The notes under the pieces: generated by a model
The model's input: only the letters and a program-made list of their open reading frames with translations
Databases searched by the model: none
Told to the model about the DNA's origin: nothing
Translations under genes and position numbers: made by a program
Assembly (NCBI GenBank): GCA_963823675.1
Contig: CAWGMT010000012.1
Coordinates: 62,001 to 126,000 of the forward strand
Reading direction: 5' to 3'
Length of the DNA stretch: 64,000 bases
Source of the DNA: CAWGMT01 sp963823675
Lineage (GTDB): Bacteria > Planctomycetota > Planctomycetia > Isosphaerales > Isosphaeraceae
Shown: piece by piece, positions 46,794 through 56,039 of the stretch
How positions within the stretch are numbered: position 1 is the stretch's first letter
Layout: every line of letters begins with the position of its first letter

Positions 46794-47291
46794 CTAGCAC
46801 TCATAGATCGTCGCCTCGTAGTCCAGCTGGATGGCATTTCCTCCGGCCGGTTCGCGCACGGCCTCAGCCGCCAGTGGCTTCGCCGCCGGCCGGCAGGCGT
46901 CGAGGAGCTTCGCGTACTCCTGCTCGCGATTCGCCGCGGGCCAGTTGATGTAAACAAATTGCGCCAGCGACCCTCTGATGGCGGCGGCGTCGAGGCGCAG
47001 GGGAATGAAGCGGCGATCCTTGTTCAGTGGGTCGCGAAACCGGAACGTGCCGGACTCCAACCGCGCCCACTCCGAGCCGAACGCATTCGCCGACATACAG
47101 AGGACGAGCGTGCGGGAGTGCTCCAGCCCTTCCTCGATCTTCGCCGGGATACTGTCACCGGGTCGGATTTCCCATTCGTCGAACCACACACGCAGCCCGT
47201 CCGCCCGCAACCGCTCCGCGACCGCGCGCACGATTGCCTTGTCCTTCGAGCTATAGCTCAAGAATACGTCATGTGTCAGCGTTTCCGACAT
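46794..47291 (-). CDS. TIR domain protein, same frame as the WD40-ROC gene
   Basis: 165 residues. TIR domain: HDVFLSYSSKDKAIVRAVAE, VWFDEWEIRPGDSIPAKIE and SEWARLESGTFRF with the conserved Glu after SEW, expected for NADase-type TIRs. The frame ends TIYEC-TAG and continues without shift into FSLDEKRAFTVSGEDNTARL, the first blade of the WD40 propeller. The two therefore form one ancestral TIR-WD40-ROC-DUF4365 protein split by an amber codon. Possible consequences are a free TIR effector or readthrough fusion. Confidence 0.88.
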   Translation of the reverse strand: MSETLTHDVFLSYSSKDKAIVRAVAERLRADGLRVWFDEWEIRPGDSIPAKIEEGLEHSRTLVLCMSANAFGSEWARLESGTFRFRDPLNKDRRFIPLRLDAAAIRGSLAQFVYINWPAANREQEYAKLLDACRPAAKPLAAEAVREPAGGNAIQLDYEATIYEC

Positions 47292-47536
47292 CGTGCGCCC
47301 TCGGCCGCTCCGTCGCTGTTCGATTCACCGCCAAACGACATTCCGATATCCTACTTTAACGCGGATCGATCGGACACTGCGCCGCGCGATCATTACCGTC
47401 AGGCCGTTTCCAACGGCCGCGGGAATGCTATCCGCTCCCAAAGCCCATTCGGCGCACTAGTCCATCGAACTGTGTCATTCGATACCGGCCGCTATTGCAC
47501 TAGCGCTGAGAAGCAGGTAACGCCGAGGCTCAGCAC

Positions 47537-48020
47537 ATGGACTTCCCCCCGGAACACTACTTCCAAACCGCGACACAGCGGATGCGGCAGGCGCGGCATC
47601 TCTACCAGGAGGGCTCCAGCTTCGCGCTTGCTATTTACGTCGGCGGCGTAGCCGTCGAATGCCTGCTCCGGGCCTTCAAAGGTCTGCGCGACCCGACCTT
47701 CGACGAGAAGCATGACCTGCTGCGCCTGTTCGCCGCGAGTGGAATTCTGCGCGTCGACCGCACCAAACTCCTCGCGAAGCATTGGACGGACGCCCAAATC
47801 GACGGGCACCTTCGAACGCTGAAAGTCGCCGTGAATGAAATCTACAGGTTGTGGGCAAACAACTACAGGTTCGCGTCTGAAGAGCGCCTGCGTTCCCACT
47901 TGAAACAGATAACCTCACTATCAGAAAATCAAGGGTGACTACCTGAAGGAACAGTCGCGACAGTTCCTCAATTCAGCTCAGACGATCATCGACAAGGGGG
48001 TGGTGCTGTGGCACGCGTGA
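47537..48020 (+). CDS. HEPN-like domain protein, frameshifted
   Basis: ATG 47537. Helical protein with LAIYVGGVAVECLLRAFKGL and KHDLLRLFAASGIL, typical of HEPN proteins annotated in four-helix nucleotide-binding or RNase families. The first frame ends ITSLSENQG (47938). A one-base shift at about 47910-47922 gives HYQKIKGDYLKEQSRQFLNS and runs to 48020, a natural HEPN C-terminus that overlaps the next start. It lies divergent from the TIR gene and is followed by a small BolA-like gene. Confidence 0.7.
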
Positions 48021-48283
48021 ACAACTCGCTCCTGGGCAAAGTGGCGAAAGTGTTAACCCAGCAGTTCCCTTCGCCAGCCACAGTGAGATTGGAAGACCAC
48101 GACGGAATCATCGGGGTCATCACGTCCGCGAGTTTTGCCGGGATGGAAACCATTGACCGCCAGAATTGGATCGGTGAGATTGTCGAAGCCCACCTCAGCT
48201 CGGAAGAACGGCGGCGGGTGCAGGTTATTGTCGGAGTCACCCCCGAGGAAGGGACCGGATACTTGGCCGGCGAAGAACGATGA
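48008..48283 (+). CDS. Small BolA-like protein paired with HEPN gene
   Basis: 91 residues from GTG 48008, overlapping the restored HEPN stop (48018-48020), with GGGGGT upstream. The pattern GVITSASFAGMETIDRQNWI, then RRRVQVIVGVTPEE, resembles the BolA fold (S..F.GM....R...I......HAL.I.TPEE). A similar fold is not proof of a BolA function. The tight overlap suggests a two-gene module with the HEPN protein. Confidence 0.65.
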   Translation: MARVNNSLLGKVAKVLTQQFPSPATVRLEDHDGIIGVITSASFAGMETIDRQNWIGEIVEAHLSSEERRRVQVIVGVTPEEGTGYLAGEER

Positions 48284-48432
48284 CCTGGCCCTGCCCAATC
48301 ATCTCACCGCGTTTCGGGACAACCGCTTCAACCGCCGAACCAGGTCGTCTTGCAACAACAGCCCCGCTTCTGGACAATTGTCAGAGAAGGCTGAATCCAC
48401 GTTTTGCGGGGTTCCAGTGCGAGGAGGCGGGG

Positions 48433-49818
48433 ATGAGTCCGATCAGGCTTACCGTTATTACGACGGCGCTCGTGGCGTGTGCAGGCCTACTGCGGGCGCA
48501 GGAGGGTGTGCCGTACGACGTGGCGCCAGACGAGCCGAAGCACACTGCAACCGGAATTTTCCACGTACCGATACGACTCATGGCCGCCGACGGCGTAATC
48601 GACAGCGGCCAGTCCTGGGGACATTCGGGGCCCTGGGTCGAGGACGTCGATGGTGATGGAAAACGTGACCTGATTGTCGGCGACTTCAGCGGGCTCTTTC
48701 GCCTCTACCGCAACGGCGGCACGAACGAAGAACCCAAATATGCTGCCGCGGTCAACCTCCAGGCCGGCGGCACCGCGGCGAAAGTGCCGATCTACTGATG
48801 CATCGGCTCCAGTCCACAGTTCGTGGACTTCGATGGCGACGGCACGCTCGACCTCATCTCCGGTTCCTATGATCCGGGCGAGCTCTACCTGTTTCGCGGT
48901 TTGGGACGCGGCAAGTTCGCGGCCTCCGAGGTCATCAAGGACAAGGCCGGTAGACCGATCCTCAAGGTCCCCGACCAGAAGAACAAGGTCGAGTCGTTCG
49001 GCACCTGGATGACGCTGGTCAACTGGGACGCCGACGGTGACCTGGATATCCTCGTCGGTACATTCGAAGGCACGATGTTCCTGCGGCGCAACCAGGGAAG
49101 CCGCACGAAGCCCGTCTACGCCACTGCGAACCTATGGGTCAGGGTCGGTACCAAGGCGCTCCGCGTACCGGGCGGCGAGCACGCCAACCCCGTGATCGTC
49201 GACTGGGACGGCGACGGCAACTGGGACATCGTCACCGGCGCCGGGGATGGCGGAGTATACTGGTACCGCAATTCCGGACGTCGCGGCCACCCCGAATGGG
49301 AAGCCCCCGTGACCCTCATCCCGAAGCACGAGGGGATCGGCTACAGCGAGCTGCTCGAACCGGGCAAGGGTCCCAAGCCCGGCATCCGATCTCAGATCGC
49401 CGTGATCGACTACGACTGTGACGGCAAGCTCGACATCCTGCTCGGCGACTTCTGCACCTATCTTCACGTCAGAAAAGATCTGACCGCCGAGCAAGCCCGC
49501 GCATTCGCGGACCTGCGCCGGAAAGAGGACGACGCGGCGAAGTTCCTTCGCGACAGCATGGAGGCGATCCGCGCCAAGTTCAAGGCCGATATGAAAGGCG
49601 TTCCCATGTCGGATTGGAACACTCCCGAGAACTCGGCGAAGTGGCAGGCGGCTTACAACGCGATGAAGGACTCGCCGGCCTACAAGCAGCACTGGGCGGA
49701 ATATGAACAGTTGCGCGACAAAGGGCTCGAGTACGTCGAACGGGGCACTGCCGGCAAACGTCTCGGCAGTGACCCCGCCGTCGCACATGGCTACGTGTGG
49801 CTCTTCCGCCGTTCTTAG
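48433..49818 (+). CDS. Exported FG-GAP/VCBS repeat protein with in-frame TGA (candidate selenoprotein)
   Basis: 461 codons from ATG 48433 (GAGGAGG 5 nt upstream). Signal peptide (LTVITTALVACAGLLRAQ), then five FG-GAP/VCBS units with calcium-binding DxDxDG: VEDVDGDGKRDLIVGDF, FVDFDGDGTLDLISGSY, LVNWDADGDLDILVGTF, IVDWDGDGNWDIVTGAG and VIDYDCDGKLDILLGDF, followed by a helical C-terminus. Codon 122 is TGA (48796-48798) in KVPIY-TGA-CIGSSPQF. Both halves belong to the same repeat series in the same frame. A Cys at the TGA would give a CC pair before the second repeat. A perfect hairpin follows 19 nt later. Selenocysteine is the attractive reading; a nonsense mutation is the alternative. Confidence 0.75.
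48796..48829 (+). promoter_or_regulatory. In-frame TGA with SECIS-like hairpin (FG-GAP gene)
   Basis: TGA 48796-48798; stem AGTCCAC (48811-48817), loop AGTTC, stem GTGGACT (48823-48829). The loop begins 19 nt after the TGA with G at its second position, in line with the bacterial SECIS consensus (apical loop about 16-37 nt after UGA, G among the first two loop bases). Confidence 0.5.
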
Positions 49819-49819
49819 T

Positions 49820-50200
49820 TCACGCGCCCGCCACCTGAACCTCGATCCCGTCGGCGTCGGGGAAGTAGATCCGGTTTCCCTCCCGGCGGGGCTTGAACCC
49901 GGCGGACTTGAGCTTCTCCTCGGCCCGTTCGACGTTGTAATCGCCGATGGAATAGCAGTAGTGGTTCAGGCCGGGCTTATCGCCCCGGAAAAGTGTCAGG
50001 AAAAAATCGTTGCCGGCGCCGAGGAAGCAGTTATCCTCGCCGCCGTCCCTCGTGACTTTCAAGCCCAAGTGCTTGATATAAGCGAGCCGGTTCGACAACC
50101 CAGAGCCTCGCACAAAGGTACTCCCCGTCGCAAGAGACTTGCCGCCCAGAGCACTCTCCGCATACGCTAACCACTTCGTAATCGTAAATTGACGGTTCAT
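49820..50200 (-). CDS. VOC (glyoxalase-fold) family protein
   Basis: 126 residues from ATG 50200. The C-terminal 85 residues fit a VOC module: KHLGLKVTRDGGEDNCFLGA, GDKPGLNHYCYSI (His metal ligand), AEEKLKSAGFKPRREG and IYFPDADGIEVQV (Glu ligand, the usual F.DPDG..xE/Q). The N-terminal 40 residues (MNRQFTITKWLAYAESALGG) do not match the first strand of the module, so either the start is further downstream or an indel has altered this part. It lies 16 nt from the S46 peptidase on the opposite strand. Confidence 0.65.
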   Translation of the reverse strand: MNRQFTITKWLAYAESALGGKSLATGSTFVRGSGLSNRLAYIKHLGLKVTRDGGEDNCFLGAGNDFFLTLFRGDKPGLNHYCYSIGDYNVERAEEKLKSAGFKPRREGNRIYFPDADGIEVQVAGA

Positions 50201-50216
50201 TCGGGAGTCTGATCCA

Positions 50217-52313
50217 ATGCCATGTTGCCGCTTGTCCGGTTTGGTGTTATTGATGCTGGCCGCCGCGGCCCTTGCCCTGGCTGCTCCGGCTCATTCGGAC
50301 GAGGGGATGTGGGTATTCAATAAATTGCCGCTGGCCCAGCTCAAGGATCGTTACGGCTTCGAGCCGCCTGCCGGCTGGGCCGGGCATCTTCGCTCGGCAT
50401 CGGTCCGCTTCAACAACGGTGGTTCGGGGTCTTTCGTGTCGGCAGATGGACTCATCATGACCAACCATCACATCGGCGCGGACACCCTGGCCAAGCTGGG
50501 CACCAGGTCGAAGGACTATCATCGCGACGGGTTCCTGGCGCACAGCCAGGCGGAGGAAGTCAGGGCGCCCGACCTCGAGCTCAACGTCCTTTTGGAAATC
50601 ACCAACGTCACCGATCGGGTCAATCACGACGTGACCCCGGAGATGGACGATGCCAGGGCGGGTGAGCTCAAGCGCAAGGCCATGGCCCAGATCGAGAAGG
50701 AAGCGACCGACAAGAACGGGCTGCGCAACGACGTCGTGACTCTCTATCAGGGCGGCCAGTATCATCTCTACACATACAAAAAATACACCGATGTCAGACT
50801 TGTGTTCGCGCCCGAGTTCGACATCGCGTTCTTCGGCGGCGATCCCGACAATTTCGAGTATCCGCGCTATGATCTGGATATCTGCTTCTTTCGCGCTTAC
50901 GAGCACGACCAGCCGGCGAAGATCGAGCATTACTTGAAGTGGGGCACAGGCGGAACGAAGGAGGGCGACCTGGTCTTCGTTTCCGGCCACCCGGGGCACA
51001 CGGACCGGCTGAACACACTGGCGAGCCTGGAATACGCCCGCGACGTCGAATACCCGGTGCGGCTCGGTTTTCTCAAGGCCGCCGAGGCGTTTCTGCTCGA
51101 CTATGCCAGCCGAAGTCCCGAGGCGGCTCGTCATTCCAAGGAGGAACTCTTCACCATCCAGAATAGCCGGAAAGCCCGGCTTGGCGGCCTCGAAGGGCTC
51201 CACGACGAGTCGTTCATGAAGCGGAAAGCCCAGGCCGAAGCCGATCTGCGGTCGCGAGTTGGAAGCGCGCAGTCGCGGCAGCCGGGAGACCGCGCCGCCG
51301 CGTGGGAAAAAATCGCCCAGGCCCAGAAGGTCGCCGCCCAGATCGCCAAGCCCTACTTCTATCACGAGCGAGCCTACGCATTCGATTGCGAGCTCTTCGA
51401 GCTGGCCCGGCATATCGTGCGCCTGGTCGAGGAAAAGACCAAGCCCAACTCGGAACGGCTCAAAGACTATCGCGAATCGGCGCTCAAGTCGCTCGAGCTC
51501 AAGCTCTATTCGAGCGCGCCCATCTACCGCGAGTTCGAAGAGGCGCGACTGGCGTTTTCGCTGGCCAACTGGACGAAGGAGATGCCGGACGACCCATTGA
51601 TCGAGCGCGTCTTGCACGGGCGAACGCCCGCTCTGGTCGCCAAGCAGGTCGTGGGCGGAACAGAGCTCAACGACGTCCGGTATCGGCGACACTTGGTCGA
51701 GGGCGGAAAGACGGCCGTCGAACAGAGCGACGATCCGATGATCAAGCTGGCCCTGGCCGTCGACGCCGATTCCCGGGCCGTCAAGAAGACGCGAGAAGAC
51801 CAGGTGGAAGGGGTCGAGGCCGCCAACTACGCACTGATCGCCAAGACGATCTTCGACGAGAAGGGGGACTCGGTCTATCCGGACGCGACCTTCACACTGC
51901 GACTATCTTATGGAGTCGTCAAGGGCTACGTCGTTGATGGTAAGACGATTCCCCCTTTCACCACGATTGGCGGGGCCTTCGCTCATGCGAAAGCCCACGG
52001 CGACAAACCCCCGTACGAGCTCCCCCGAAGCTGGTTTGCCGCGCGCGAAAGCGGCCGGCTCGCGCTCGACACTCCGCTCAACTTCGTCTCGACCGCCGAC
52101 ATCATCGGCGGGAATTCCGGCAGCCCGGTCGTCAACCGCGCCAACGAGATCGTCGGCCTGATCTTCGATGGCAACATCCAGTCGCTTGTGCTCGACTTTG
52201 GCTACGACGGCAAGACCGCGCGGGCGGTCGCCGTCGACTCCCGCGGCATCCTGGAGGCCCTACGCAACATCTACCACGCCGACCGGCTGGTGGGCGAGCT
52301 GACGGCGCACTGA
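50217..52313 (+). CDS. S46 family dipeptidyl-peptidase (DPP7/DPP11-like)
   Basis: 698 residues with an N-terminal signal (GLVLLMLAAAALALAAPAHS). S46 serine protease with chymotrypsin-like fold: LIMTNHHIGADTL (catalytic His), FGGDPDNFEYPRYDLD (Asp) and IIGGNSGSPVVNR (Ser in GNSGSPV). Opens with DEGMWVFNKLP, a family hallmark. It removes dipeptides from peptide N-termini in the periplasm; specificity (hydrophobic or acidic P1) cannot be decided by eye. Intact frame. Confidence 0.92.
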   Translation: MPCCRLSGLVLLMLAAAALALAAPAHSDEGMWVFNKLPLAQLKDRYGFEPPAGWAGHLRSASVRFNNGGSGSFVSADGLIMTNHHIGADTLAKLGTRSKDYHRDGFLAHSQAEEVRAPDLELNVLLEITNVTDRVNHDVTPEMDDARAGELKRKAMAQIEKEATDKNGLRNDVVTLYQGGQYHLYTYKKYTDVRLVFAPEFDIAFFGGDPDNFEYPRYDLDICFFRAYEHDQPAKIEHYLKWGTGGTKEGDLVFVSGHPGHTDRLNTLASLEYARDVEYPVRLGFLKAAEAFLLDYASRSPEAARHSKEELFTIQNSRKARLGGLEGLHDESFMKRKAQAEADLRSRVGSAQSRQPGDRAAAWEKIAQAQKVAAQIAKPYFYHERAYAFDCELFELARHIVRLVEEKTKPNSERLKDYRESALKSLELKLYSSAPIYREFEEARLAFSLANWTKEMPDDPLIERVLHGRTPALVAKQVVGGTELNDVRYRRHLVEGGKTAVEQSDDPMIKLALAVDADSRAVKKTREDQVEGVEAANYALIAKTIFDEKGDSVYPDATFTLRLSYGVVKGYVVDGKTIPPFTTIGGAFAHAKAHGDKPPYELPRSWFAARESGRLALDTPLNFVSTADIIGGNSGSPVVNRANEIVGLIFDGNIQSLVLDFGYDGKTARAVAVDSRGILEALRNIYHADRLVGELTAH

Positions 52314-52444
52314 ACGGGTGTGGTCGCGTGCTCGCGACCTGGGACCGGGAGGATTAAGGCACCCCGAGCCAGAGGATATCTGCGATGCCTACCCCACGTG
52401 ACAAAAAGTGAGGGCGAAGACGCCCGGAATGCCGAGCCAGCCCC

Positions 52445-52863
52445 TTAGCGGGCCTTCTCCTGGTTCAGCCACATCTCGGCCTCAAGGACGCGGTATTTCG
52501 CGTCAAGAACGTCCACGAAGGCGACTCGCGCCGCGCGATGACGCTCCTCCACAATCCGCTGCCGATTCCTCATGCGCGTAACGTAGTCTTCGAGGGCGGC
52601 GATGAATTCGGCCCGGCTGGTTCCGGCGTCGCGGACGGCCTCGACTTGGCGGCGCTCCCAGACAGCAATCCTGGGATCATCGAGCGACACGTCCCCGTTC
52701 TTGTACATCTGGTCGAGGCCCTTGAGGGCTTGTCGGGCCAGCGCGAGTTGCTCTTGGGCCAGAGACTTCTTGGGGTCCGGAGCCTGCGAGGCGGCCGGGG
52801 CCAACACCGCTGCCAGGCGCAGATTCCCAGAAGCAAGCCGACTCTCCGCGCTCGTTTTAACAT
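52445..52863 (-). CDS. Exported coiled-coil protein, frameshifted
   Basis: ATG 52863 starts a signal-like segment (KRARRVGLLLGICA). After a one-base shift at about 52810-52830 the second frame reads LAAVLAPAASQAPDPKK and a long helix (EQLALARQALKGLDQMYKNG, RMRNRQRIVEERHRAARVAF) to 52445. The helix resembles the coiled coils of TolC-type outer-membrane efflux proteins, but only about 130 residues remain, so it is a hypothetical small exported protein. Confidence 0.55.
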
Positions 52864-52993
52864 GATGCGTACTCCGAAATGAAGTGGCACACCTCGTTTC
52901 TGGATCAACCCTTCCAGGTCCCAACATCGTCCCGCGCCGGCCTGGCCGCGCCAACTATGGATCGGGACGCCAATAAGTTCCCGTAATAGTCGT

Positions 52994-53015
52994 CTTTCGC
53001 TCCGCGAAAGGCGAC
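52994..53015. repeat. Dispersed palindrome CTTTCGCTCCGCGAAAG
   Basis: Copy of the repeat at 40631 (CTTTCGCTCCGCGAAAGGCG). Confidence 0.75.
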
Positions 53016-53079
53016 GGATGCGAACGATTGGCGACGTCCTTCTGCCCGCCTGGCGACTGCAAGCAGCCTCCGGCCTCCT

Positions 53080-54651
53080 CTACTCGCGATCTCCCGCGGC
53101 CAGTTGCCCCCGCAGAGTCTCGGCCATGCGCTGGAAGACCCCCTCCCAGTCTCCCTGTGTCGTCTGGCGGAACAGCCGCATCGTTGGATACCAGGGGCTG
53201 TCTTCGCGCTTCTTGAGCCAGCGCCAGTCGGCGACGACTGACAGGGCCAGCCAGACGGGCACGCTCAGGCTTCCCGCGAGATGGGAAACTGCCGTGTCGG
53301 GCGTGATGACCAGGTCGAGCTGGCTGGCGACGGCGGCCGTATCCAGGAAATCGCGTTCGTCCTCACTTCCGTCGAACTGAGCCCGGCAGCTCCACGATCG
53401 GAAACCGGCCGGCCAGCGAGCCAAGCTGATCCAGCCCGTCGCCTTTCTGCAGACTGACAAAACAGACCCCGGGCACCATGGCGAGCGGGGCGATCTGATC
53501 CAGCGGAAACGATCGCCAGCGATCGATGTACGTACGCCGGCTTCCCTGCCAGAAGATCCCGATCCGAAACGGCCGGTGCAATCCCAGGCCGGCGATGCCC
53601 GCATCGAGGATCGGCTGCCAATGGGCGACCGCCTTCGGGTCTGCCGTGAGGTACGGAACCTTGGCGGGCACGTTCGCCAGTGTCGTCCCCACGATCCCCG
53701 GCAGGCTCATCATCGGTGCACAATAATCGTAATACGGTAAGGAGCCATCATTCTCAAAAACAAGGTCAACGTCGTCGCAACAGGTAATAAGCCGGACGAG
53801 TGCGCGGTGGCAAAGGGCAATGACTCGCGCCCGCGCTCCTTGACGATGCCCGCGTAGCGGATGAACTGGAGCGTGTCTCCCAGGCCTTGCTCGGCGTAAA
53901 GCAGGATGGTCTTCCGACTCAAGTCTTCGCCATTCCAGCGCCGGCCCACAGGAATGCGGCAGGGTTGCCTGCGGCACTGGAACCGCCACTCGTATTCGGG
54001 CCATCCGCGCTCGTAATCGCCGTCGGCCAAGAGAGCGAAGGCCCGGCTCCGGCGGCCCTCGGGGTAATCGGGCTGGCGGCGCAGCGCGTCGTCGTAACGC
54101 GCCATGGCTTCGTCGTCGCGTCCGAGCTGCACCAGCACCGCGCCGATCGTGGCGATGGCTTCGTGCGAATCCGGCCGCAGCCTCAGTGCCTCCTCGAGAC
54201 AACGAATCGCCTCGTCGAATTCCCCGAGCCCGATGAGCACCGAGCCCAGATACATCCAGGCTTCAACGCAGTCCTTCTTGATCGCGATCGTTCGACGATA
54301 GTACTCGGCCGCCTCGTCGCAGCGATGCTGCTCCCAGCAGGACGTCGCCAGATTGTTCACGATCGCGAAGTCATCGGGCGCGAGCTCGAACGCGCGCCGA
54401 AAATACGAGTCGGCCTCCGACATGCGTCCCTGCTGCCAGACGACCGTTCCCAGCTTGTTGAGCGCATCCGCATCGTCCGGATACAGCCGCAACGACTCTT
54501 GGAGATAATACTCGGCATCGGCGTACATACCGCTTTTTACCAGGACGGTGGCCTGACTGACGTAAGTTTTCCTGATAAAATCGTTTGCGATCGAAGCTCG
54601 GTCGCTCGTCTCGGTGCCGGCTGGGGGAGAGGCATTCTGTATCTTAGGCAT
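53080..54651 (-). CDS. TPR protein with glycosyltransferase-like C-terminal domain, two frameshifts
   Basis: From ATG 54651 (AGGAGG, 7 nt spacing). About six TPRs (YADAEYYLQESLRLYPDDAD, DEAIRCLEEALRLRPDSHE) and then a C-terminal GT41/GT9-like domain: ILLYAEQGLGDTLQFIRYA, GIFWQGSRRTYIDRWRSF, LVITPDTAVSHLAGSL and WRWLKKREDSPWYPTMRLF. The domain is spread over three frames, with breaks near 53825-53835 (ERG then ARVIALCHRALV) and near 53395-53405 (VELPG then DGSEDERDFLD). The family order is fully preserved, so this is one gene of about 523 codons. It probably modifies a protein or polysaccharide by glycosyl transfer. Confidence 0.8.
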
Positions 54652-55239
54652 GGAGGATCCTCCTCGCCGCTTGAGTCTCGGAAAAATCGCCCCAGTAAAC
54701 CGTGATCGGAGGAGTTTTCCAAGAGCAACTTCGTCGGGGGATTCCATCAATTCCAACACGTGACGCAGGTTGAAGTTCTGTCGTGTCCCCGCGAACTGGT
54801 CGCGGCAGGACCGTGTCATCACGGTGCGGCGACCCGCGCAACGTGTGGGAACGCAGCTTCCGATAGTCGGCTTGAGGCGCGGCCTTCCGGCGAAAGACGG
54901 AATCTATGCACCTGTATAGATTCCGGTCCGCGTCAAGGCGAGCGGATTCGTGCAGTTTCACGCGGTTCTGCCGATCATGGCGGGAGTCGCGGACGCGAGG
55001 GTTAAGACGGCAACCGGCCCGAGAGCGGTTGATGCGATCTGGCAGGAATGGCGAGTTGGACTGGGTATTCCGTCGTCAGACCGCATTCTCGGTACATACT
55101 TGGCATACTTGGCACGCGCAGAAGCGTGCCCACTATGCCGAGTATGTGCCCAGTATGTCTCGGGCATCGCAGCCTGCGATGCACGAGCGGATGTACCTTT
55201 GAACCGTCCAGACGGCGTGGAGAAGCGCGCCGATTAGCT

Positions 55240-55372
55240 GGGCGGGACGGGCGATATCGGCAAAACGCGCCGAACGAAGCCAATTTCGCTGCATCCATGA
55301 GCATCGTGGAAGCACAAGATCCGATTCAAGTTACGGCAAATTCGGGCGCTCGTTCGCGACTTGACAAGCGGG
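55240..55372 (+). repeat. Dispersed repeat copy (NAPNEANF-type)
   Basis: GCGCCGAACGAAGCCAATTT, GAGCATCGTGGAAGCACA and TTACGGCAAATTCGGGCGCT match 39890-39990 in order. Confidence 0.7.
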
Positions 55373-55974
55373 GTGGCGCGGCCAGGCATGTCGAGAATCA
55401 TCTGAACTGGGGCAAACGAGTTCCCTCCAGCTTTGTTGCGCTTCGTGAGCTGTTCGCGGCCGTAAAGGACGTCTTTGCTGCATGATAGGCGGTCCGGCCA
55501 TTTGTTTCGTGGTCTTTGCACTCCCGTCCTCCTGACCGCCTCCGCTGGAACACATGTCTGCGGCGCAGGAACGTGAGACAGCTCGATCGATGATGAGTCG
55601 CGCCGAGGCGATTCAGCAGCCCGATTCGCGGGGCTCGAGAGGGGCTGGAATCGGCCGAATTTGACGACACAAGAACCAATGGACAAGCAACTTATGACGA
55701 GCACCCACTCCGTCGCCGATCTCCGAGGGATTTCGTTGGCGAACCTTGCGAGAGGGAACGGGGACCCTTCCAAAACGTCTCAGATTGTCTCATTTTTTCT
55801 CATCGAGAATCGCTTATCGATCGCGTCGCGGGCGGCGAGGGGGTTGGGAACCCCCGCCGAAAACGGCAATGTTTTCCAGGCTACACGTTCACTTCAGTTT
55901 TGTTGCGCGGTTCGACCGTCGGAGATTATCAGATGACCGCAGACGCAACGGAAGGAGATGGATGGCAAATCGGT

Positions 55975-56020
55975 CTTTCGCTCCACGAAAGAAAGCCCGT
56001 TCGCGGAGCGAAAGGCGACA
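55975..56020. repeat. Dispersed palindrome copy
   Basis: CTTTCGCTCCACGAAAG and CGCGGAGCGAAAGGCGACA, as at 40631-40679 with one base change. Confidence 0.7.
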
Positions 56021-56039
56021 GTGATTGTGGCGCGGCCCG

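Larger units (their letters stand above)
54652..56039. other. Repeat-bearing intergenic region, no gene seen
   Basis: About 1.4 kb. Open frames here lack protein character. It holds a copy of the dispersed repeat of the STGPRTPQG gene (55240-55372), inverted GTACATACTTGGCATACTTGGCACG-like direct repeats near 55090-55160, and the palindrome at 55975-56020. Confidence 0.6.

Noticed and set aside
46794..46796. TAG in the TIR-WD40 gene as pyrrolysine
   Set aside because: Nothing suggests Pyl machinery in a planctomycete, and the residue lies in an ordinary WD40 strand. Kept only as amber interruption or readthrough.
55234..55773. Minus-strand open frame as a gene
   Set aside because: Its only recognisable part is the reverse translation of the dispersed NAPNEANF-type repeat; no start site or protein-like composition.
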